Positions 57,481-64,000 of a stretch of DNA of 64,000 nt are shown piece after piece. Origin of the DNA: Pisolithus tinctorius (Eukaryota > Basidiomycota > Agaricomycetes > Boletales > Pisolithaceae); contig JANFAH010000030.1 in the NCBI GenBank assembly GCA_024663395.1, forward strand, positions 1 to 64,000. Direction: 5' to 3'. The notes below the pieces were generated by a model. The model was not told the DNA's origin, did not search any database, and worked only from the letters and a program-made list of their open reading frames with translations. Every line of letters begins with the position of its first letter. Positions within the stretch are counted from its first letter, which is position 1. The position numbers were made by a program, and so were the translations under genes.

Positions 57481-59083
57481 GCAAGGACAAAGCAAACTGC
57501 CAAGAAGAATGGTGGTCACAAGGCTTCCAGAGTCTCTCTGGTCACTCTACAGGCCAAGGAGCAACAAGCTGCCCAGGCTGCCACTGCCAATGCCATCAGG
57601 ACTCCCCTTCAAGTCAAGAAAAGAAGGTTAAGGAATTCTGTGAGTCTGCTCTCTCATCTCATCATCATCCTCACTTCTTCTTCCAGTTCTGTCTCATGTG
57701 TAGGGATGGGGGCACTTTATGGGAGTGTGATGTCATGGGCTGCTGGAGGGTTGTCTGCAACAAGTGTCTGGTGGTCCCTGAGGATTCTCTTCAACAGCTC
57801 ACTCAGCCTGGTGTCACCTTTAGGTATGTCTCACCCACCACTCTATTTCATCACCTCAAGTCCTTTTGTTTCTCCTCAGGTGTGTCAGTTGTCATTGGAA
57901 GAGGACCAGACATGGAACACCTCAGCCCTACTATGTAAGTCCATCCAATCTTCCACCATCCATCCTAACTCCAAATACAGGGCTTCTATCTGGGTGACAA
58001 GCATGTCCTCAGCAAGCCCCCTGCTGTCATAGGCACATTCCAGCATGCCACCACCTCTGAAATGGCTACCCTCTCCACAGCCATCATCCACCTTCACCTG
58101 GATGGCTTGACCCTTGACCCTGACCCTGTCCATATCATCCAATCCATGATACAAGGGTATTTCAAACAACAGGGCACTTACCATTTTGCATAGTTGTCTT
58201 ACAACTTGTGCACTCAGGAGTCTGGGGCTGCCTATGAAACTGCAGCTCAACAGCTCTCTTCCTTCCTGGCCCCTTATGCAAGGGTGGTTGTCTTCTTGAC
58301 TACCCATAGTGAAGAACAAAGGGGGGATCTCTTTGCTGGAAGTAGGGATGGGCAGGTAATTGCCTCAAAGGTCTCTGAGGTGAGTCACCACTTTCTCAAT
58401 CTTTACTCTCACCTCACCATCTCCAGGTGTTAGAGGCTCTCCTCACACCCCTCTCCAAGGTTGTTGAGGGAGGTGACCTCATCTTCCTGGTGTGTGGATA
58501 TCTGGTCAAGCATCAGGAGAGTTTCCAAGACCTCAAGTCAGCCATGAGCCAGTAAGTGTCCTCTCAATCTGAGCACATATTTATTGCTCATCACCATTCT
58601 AGCTTCAAGCCAAGGTCAATGCTCCTCTTTGATGCAGACAAGTTACTCCCTGTCAACACCATTCCATTCCTCATGAGTGTTTTGGACCTTACCATCATCC
58701 AATGCTTTCAACAGATGGATAAGACAGTTAAGGTTGCCTTCAAGGACTGTGGAGTGCTGGGCAGACACTCAAATATCATCCTCATGTATTGGGGGTCTTC
58801 AGGAGGGAGGATATTGGTGGAAAGGTACATTTGGACTGACAAGTTCATCAAACCTTGGGGTAGGACTTGCCTGATCAATGCCCTCAGTGTGGGATCATAC
58901 AGCAATGGCTGGCTGCTAGTGCTGATTCAACTTATTCCTATCAGTGCCAGTATCCTGATTGTGGGAAGGACTTGGAGGGGATTGCATTGCCACCCAAAAT
59001 ATATACCATCTCTATGCCTCAAGGAGCCGAAAAAATTGCCAGATGGAAAAAAGTCATCTGCATGTTTGGTAGAAAATTTGTAA
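57481..59083 (+). pseudogene. Histone-H3-tail mimic fused to PHD-like zinc cluster protein (decayed)
   Basis: Exon 57481-57639 begins ARTKQTAKKNGGHKASR, almost the N-terminal tail of histone H3 (ARTKQTARKSTGGKAPR). A GTGAGT intron leads to exon 57687-57823 with FCLMCRDGGTLWECDV, GCWRVVCNKCLVVPEDS, and via a split codon to exon 57880 with RCVSCHWKRTRHG. The Cys/His spacing resembles a PHD finger. Later parts include VVFLTTHSEEQRGDLFAG (58290) and a zinc-ribbon-like CPQCG ... CQYPDCGKDLEG (58880-58980). A TAG at 58189-58191 (HFA-stop-LSYN) and uncertain joins suggest a pseudogene. The start codon is not found, and the 5' exon probably lies upstream. The function is unknown. Confidence 0.62.
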
Positions 59084-59279
59084 GATACATATACCTCCAA
59101 ATTACATACACAATGGACATTTTAAAAAGAATGAATGCAATGATATGGCCCACCCTGTGAGAATGTCACATCTATCCTAAGAAATTATATTGAAAAGTAT
59201 ATAAGAGGGAGGTCCTCAGTTATCCTGTGGGTTTCACAGCTGATATGCAAATGTAATTTTTTTGATTTCAGTTGCATGC

Positions 59280-60190
59280 TTTGCTGAGGTTGGGTTGGGT
59301 TTAGACGAGGTCCACCAACACCACTACTGGGGGATGGGCCATGCTTTGGCCATCCTCAGGGGAGGATGACCAATACAACTTTCAAAGGCCCTGTCACCAC
59401 TTTGAGGGAGCTCACTCATGGTTAGCTGGGGTTGGCTGATACCACTTCCAGGGGCTGGGAACCACTTCCAGGGAGAGGGACCATGCTGGGGCTAGGTGAG
59501 CCAACACCACTTCCAGGGAGCCCAGCCATGGTTAGGTGAGGTTGGCTGACATCACATTCAGGGTACTGGCCCATGCTGAGGCTAGGTCAGCCAACATTGA
59601 TTTCAGGGAGCTCCCTCATGGTTAAGTGAGGTTGGCTGAAACCACTTCCAGGGCAAGGGCTCATGCTGATGCTAGGTCAGCTGACACCACTTCCAGGGAG
59701 CTCAGCCATGGTTAGGTGAGGTTAGCTGACATCACTTTCAGGGTACTGGCCCATGCTGAGGCTAGGTCAGCCAACATCACTTTCAGGGAGCTCCCTCATG
59801 GTTAGGTGAGGTCCACTGAAACCACTTCCAGGGAGAGGGCTCATGTTGATGCTATGTTGGCTGAAACCACTTCCAGGGAGAGGGCTCATGTGGAGGCCAG
59901 GTTGGCTGACACCACTTCCAGGGAGAGGGCTCATGCAATGGCTAGGTTGGCCAGCATCACTTTCAGGGAGCCCCCTCATGGTTAGGTGAGGTTGGCCAAA
60001 ACCACTTCCAGGGAGAGGGCTCATGTGGAGGCTAGGTCAGCTGACACCACTTCCTGGGAGAGGGCTCATGTGAAGGCTAGGTCAGCTAACATCACTTTCA
60101 GGAAGCTCCCTCATGGTTATGTGAGGTCAGCTGAACCCACTTCCTGGGAGAGGGCTCATGCTGATGCTATGTTGGCTGAAACTGCTTCCC
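59280..60190 (+). repeat. Tandem repeat of about 60 bp, roughly 15 copies
   Basis: The unit resembles GCTAGGTCAGCTGACACCAC then TTCCAGGGAGAGGGCTCATG, with alternating sub-types (AGCTCCCTCATGGTTAGGTG). It is the same family as 32650-32890 but inverted. Open frames on both strands here are products of the repeat. Confidence 0.88.
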
Positions 60191-60695
60191 AGGAGAGGGC
60201 TCATGTCCTGAAGGCTATGACAATAGCCTTCAGGGATGCAGAATTGAGCACACTGCAAACAGTTTGGGAAGTGGCAGGAGAGGAAAGGGCCACACTGATT
60301 ATATCAGTGGCCTGGACAGCATTTTCAGCCCTTCCAGAGGTCATACTAGAGACTACTCTCCTTCTTCCAGTAGAAGAAAGCTGGTAAGGATGTCCTACTT
60401 TGAGCCTTTCCTTAATCTAGCTGGAGCTCTTTGATGACCCTGGCCACAGTAGAGCTCCCCAGACCAGTTGTAGAGGAGATTTGATGAGTAGAAATGCCAG
60501 ATTCAGAAAGAAGATGGATATTTACTCTAGCAGAGGCAAAAATGCATTTTATGGTGAAATAGAGCTAGCTGAGTGGGACCCAAGCCATTTTTATGGCTCA
60601 GGATTATGTAAATTACATAATCAGGCATGGTTGAAGCACATAATCCTTCAGAAGTTGTCAAATCCTTATGTTATTTACTAAATAATGACTGACAA
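60191..60695. other. Unassigned region
   Basis: A short open frame (60481-60681) has no recognisable domain. I see nothing else to annotate. Confidence 0.3.
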
Positions 60696-60913
60696 CATCA
60701 TGCTCAAAAAAGTGTCCCAATGACATATCATTTTAAAATGTTTATATCTCAGTGCCATGACAACCAAATTACATGAGAAAACCCCTGTTTTCAAGGAAGC
60801 AGTTAGTGCTATCTTTGGTCCTGCAGGGTTTTGAACTAATTCCCATTGGCTCTCTCATAAATCTCAAATCTTTCCAAAATCACCCAACATTGGGACACTT
60901 TTTTGAGCCACTG
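60696..60913. mobile_element. MITE of Tc1/mariner type
   Basis: The inverted ends GCTCAAAAAAGTGTCCCAAT (from 60702) and ATTGGGACACTTTTTTGAGC (ending 60907) match over 21 bp. The right end continues to CACTG followed by TA (60914-60915), typical of mariner ends. The left extremity is degenerate. The element is about 220 bp and has no coding capacity. Confidence 0.75.
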
Positions 60914-61069
60914 TATGAGATGGAAGGAGGAGACAATGCCTCCAACAAGGACATTGGAATGCTCCTTGACTCCACTCCACCTGGCACCCTGACTAGGACC
61001 CTGAAAAAACTTCTCAGGACTTGTCACACCAGCTAGGAGAAGTAAAAAGTAGAGCCCATCACAGACAAA

Positions 61070-63038
61070 GTGATGAAAAACAAACAAACCCCCCAATCCC
61101 CAGAATCACAACCCAGTACAATAACCATGCCCAACACCCCTGACACCTCATGTTCCCTGCTACATGACCTCAGTAGGACAAACATCCTTGAGGTCAAATT
61201 CACACACCATGCCAGGACCCCTGCAAGCACCTCATATATCAGGCCCTGGCTTTGCCAGCAAGTCCACTAGAAGTAGTGGCTTCTTGTTAGACAAAATTGT
61301 CAATAACCCAGAAGCTGAGATAAAAAATGCTGACTTGGCCAGAGCATACCCAGACCAGTTATACATGGTCCAAGGTGAACCAGCCATGCCCAAACATATC
61401 TCACACATGCTATTCCACATATCACAAACTAAAGGAGTAAATAACATGCTAAGATCAGCCATCAGAGCCACAGCATACTTGGTCAGGGAATTAGCAGCAT
61501 TGGCAATGGCCAAAACCATCATCAAGACAGTATCAAGCAACATAGAAAACTCAGTAGTCACCACCATCTCCCCCCAGATTGCCAAGATACTATCAAATGC
61601 CAAAAAACTAGAAAAAGTAAATGAGAATGCAACCTCACTGAATGACAATTACTCTCAAAGAATAGATTCAATTTCCAACATGACCAATAGTGTGGACACT
61701 AATTGACTTGAAGGGGAAGTCCAGAACATAATCACAGACATAAGTATGATGAAGATGACAATGGAAGACATAAAAAACCTGCTAAAAAACTACACACTGC
61801 CCACCATAACCCATATGCCTTACAGAGACACTCTAGTAATAACAGCAACCAACTCCAATCAGATCCTGCTGGGCAAGCACCTATCACTGGAATATGCTAA
61901 GGCCCATGCTACAATAAAAGAAAGACAATTACTGATTGACCCCAACAGTAACCACCCCACCCTCAATGACTCATTGTCAAGGGAGTCCATCATAGAAGCA
62001 ATAAAACTGGCCCTGGAGGCAGTGGAAGAAGCTGACAGCCCCAATCTACAGCTCAAGTCAATCATGCAACTACACAACAATGGAATACTTTTAGAGCTAA
62101 ACACCCACAACGCTGTAGCATGGATCAAGGAGCCCATCAACAAAGCAGCTTTCCTTGCAAAACTAGGTGGCAAGGTCATGATCAAAAACCATCACTACAA
62201 CATAGTTATCCTGTTTCTCCCTATCTCAACCAACACAGAACTCCCAGACACCCTCCATGATATGGAAAGTGAGAACAACATCCTGTATGAGTCAATCACA
62301 CAAATCAAGTGGATCAAAGACCTGGCCAAATGCTCCCCAATCAATGAGTAGTGCATGTGCTAGTCTCCCTCACCTCCCCCAAAATCACTAACCAGTTACT
62401 CAGAGATGGCCTCTATTGGGGCCTCAACAGACTACAACCACACAAGGACAGGAAGGAACCAGTCAGATGCCTCAGATGCCAATGCATCAGACACCTCACC
62501 AGAGATTGCCAGCAATCTGCTGACACATGTGGCATTTGTGCTCAGGCCCATTGCATGCAAGAATGCAATTCCATCCACAAACTACTGCATCAACTGCCAG
62601 AATGACTCCCACACCAGCACTGACAGAAACTGCCCTGACCTCACTAGGAGACACAGTGCCATGGATGAAAGAACTCCAGAAAACTGAATGCCATACTGCC
62701 CCACCTTGGAAGAATGGACCCACATTGAGCTACCCCTGTGCCCAACAAACCCCATAGTGCCAACAAGACCCCACCCCCCACAGAATGCAGCCCAAAGCCA
62801 ATTCAGACAAACAACACTAGGGGAAGCAGCAAACTTCCACACAATACCATCCAGACACAGCCAGAACAACATCAGAGGAGGAAGAGGAGGTCCTCTCATG
62901 CATCAATACATGCAACATGACATTCCACACCCTCCAGCCCCAATCCTGACCCAACCTCTCCCTGCCCCCCCTTCTGTCCCTGTCATGAACTCTCAGCCAG
63001 GCAATGCAAACTCCACCCCTCCCATAACTAATGTCTGA
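61070..63038 (+). pseudogene. LINE ORF1 (RNA-binding, zinc knuckles)
   Basis: The frame starts MMKNKQTPQSPESQPSTITM and passes to a second frame at about 61164. It is interrupted by TGA 61704-61706 and continues through MMKMTMEDIKNLLKNY to 62351. After a frameshift come the zinc knuckles CLRCQCIRHLTRDC and CGICAQAHCMQEC (62460-62575) and, in a third frame, YCINCQNDSHTSTDRNC (62580-62630) with MDERTPEN. The C-terminus is Pro/Gln-rich, ending at 63036-63038. Gag-like ORF1 proteins bind the element RNA. This copy is broken. Confidence 0.78.
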
Positions 63039-64000
63039 ACAACATACATGCAACAATATGCTAACTAAACTATGTATTTGGCAACAAAATCTTAATACCT
63101 CTCATATAGCCCTACACTCACTAATCAATAGCCCTATAGCAGATGAATGGGACATCATATCCCTACAGGAACCACTGATTGACCAAATAGGCAACACATG
63201 TGCCAACACCCACTGGAGAGTGGCATACCCAATGACCAAGGCAACACTAAACTCCAAGCCCTGAGTGGTAACCCTAATTAATTCCTGAATAAGCACTAAC
63301 ATATGGGAACAGGTACCATTCCCATCCCCAGACATTGTCATAATTTGCATGAGAACTACAAGGGGCACTTATGTGCTCTTCAACATATACAATGACTGCA
63401 AACATGACCACACTGTGGACATGCTGAATGTGTTCCTCACCTCTGAAATCAGAAACATATGCCCAACTGAGAACAATCAAATGCTGTGGCTAGGAGACTT
63501 CAACAGACACCACCCACTATGGGATGAAGACCACAACCATCATCTGTTTACAGCTGCAGCCCTCGCATCAGCTCAGAAGCTGCTTGAATTAACTGTGGAC
63601 TATGGTATGATACAAGCTCTACCTAAAGGGATACCTATGCTCCAGTCTTCATCCTTGGGTAACTGGACATGCCCAGACAATGTCTTTTGCACCAAATCAG
63701 CAATGGAAAGACTCGTCAGCTGTGACATGAGACCAGGGGAATGAGGACCCAACAGTGACCACCTACTGATACTAACATGCATCGAAACCACATTAACATT
63801 GTCCTTGTCTCCTTCTGCTTACAATTACTGCAAAGTAGATTGGAAGGGCTTCAACAAGACTCTAAAAACTGAACTTTCCAAAATCAGCCCCCCAGTGGAG
63901 ATAACCAGCAAGGAAGAATTCCAAAGGAATGCAAGAGGAATTGAGACAGCTCTACAGATGACACTAGAGAAGGAGGTACCAAGGTCTCACCCCCACCCAC
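63031..64000 (+). pseudogene. LINE ORF2, endonuclease domain (partial, window edge)
   Basis: The ATG at 63031 overlaps the end of ORF1. The endonuclease/exonuclease/phosphatase fold is shown by CIWQQNLNTSHIALHSL, DIISLQEPLIDQIG (63150-63190) and LWLGDFNRHHPLWDED (63485-63530, containing the GDFN catalytic motif). TGA codons at 63262-63264, 63286-63288 and 63742-63744 stand where the family commonly has arginine. The frame otherwise stays the same to the window edge. Confidence 0.82.

Larger units (their letters stand above)
61070..64000 (+). mobile_element. LINE (non-LTR retrotransposon), 5' part, decayed
   Basis: ORF1 has C-terminal zinc knuckles and overlaps an ORF2 that begins with an apurinic-type endonuclease, the order of Tad1/Jockey-like LINEs. 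The element runs off the right edge before reverse transcriptase. Several in-frame TGA codons mark it as inactive. Confidence 0.82.

Overview
The window is nuclear DNA of a transposon-rich filamentous basidiomycete, most likely an Agaricomycete. The evidence is introns of about 50-60 bp with GT...AG ends, NACHT-WD40 proteins of the fungal NLR type, a KDZ (Kyakuja-Dileera-Zisupton) transposase, Gypsy, LINE and Tc1/mariner-class elements, and CpG-depleted transposons with many CGA-to-TGA stops. The species cannot be fixed from the sequence. Little here looks like an intact host gene.

Region 1-8.9 kb. A broken Gypsy retrotransposon on the minus strand (895-4606, 5' LTR at 3892-4606) has its pol gene interrupted at 894 by an LTR of another family. 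It is followed by the 3' part of an unrecognised gene and by a complete but decayed 3.1-kb Tc1/mariner-class transposon (5762-8892) with 18-bp terminal inverted repeats and a TA duplication.

Region 9.1-31.4 kb. This is a tandem duplication of an approximately 8.2-kb unit. Each unit holds a plus-strand NLR-like gene (MGNCQS start, NACHT ATPase, 14 near-identical WD40 repeats, conserved C-terminal segment) and a convergent minus-strand ankyrin-DHHC palmitoyltransferase of the Akr1 type. Unit A (9104-17190) and unit B (18118-31290) have decayed independently. Four solo LTRs from three families entered unit B after the duplication: one in the NLR WD40 array, one between the genes and two in the palmitoyltransferase. 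Unit A keeps the empty site for at least three of them, and the size difference between units is almost fully explained by these insertions plus one deletion in A.

Region 32.6-60.2 kb. The main structure is a 22-kb element (34603-56580) bounded by inverted arms of 3.2 and 4.0 kb. Each arm is mostly a satellite array whose monomer is itself a hairpin. Inside lie a KDZ transposase gene (minus), an unrecognised minus-strand gene, a 3.9-kb intergenic region with a structured hairpin repeat family, and an unrecognised plus-strand gene ending in DYLDY. The interior (41-51 kb) is CpG-rich while the arms and flanks are almost free of CpG. Outside the element lie several tandem repeats and a gene (57481-59083) that encodes a close imitation of the histone H3 N-terminal tail in front of a PHD-like zinc cluster.

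Region 60.7-64 kb. A small mariner-type MITE is followed by a plus-strand LINE with ORF1 (zinc knuckles) and the endonuclease part of ORF2, which runs off the window. CpG-to-TpG nonsense changes are seen in nearly every element, which points to cytosine-methylation-driven decay.
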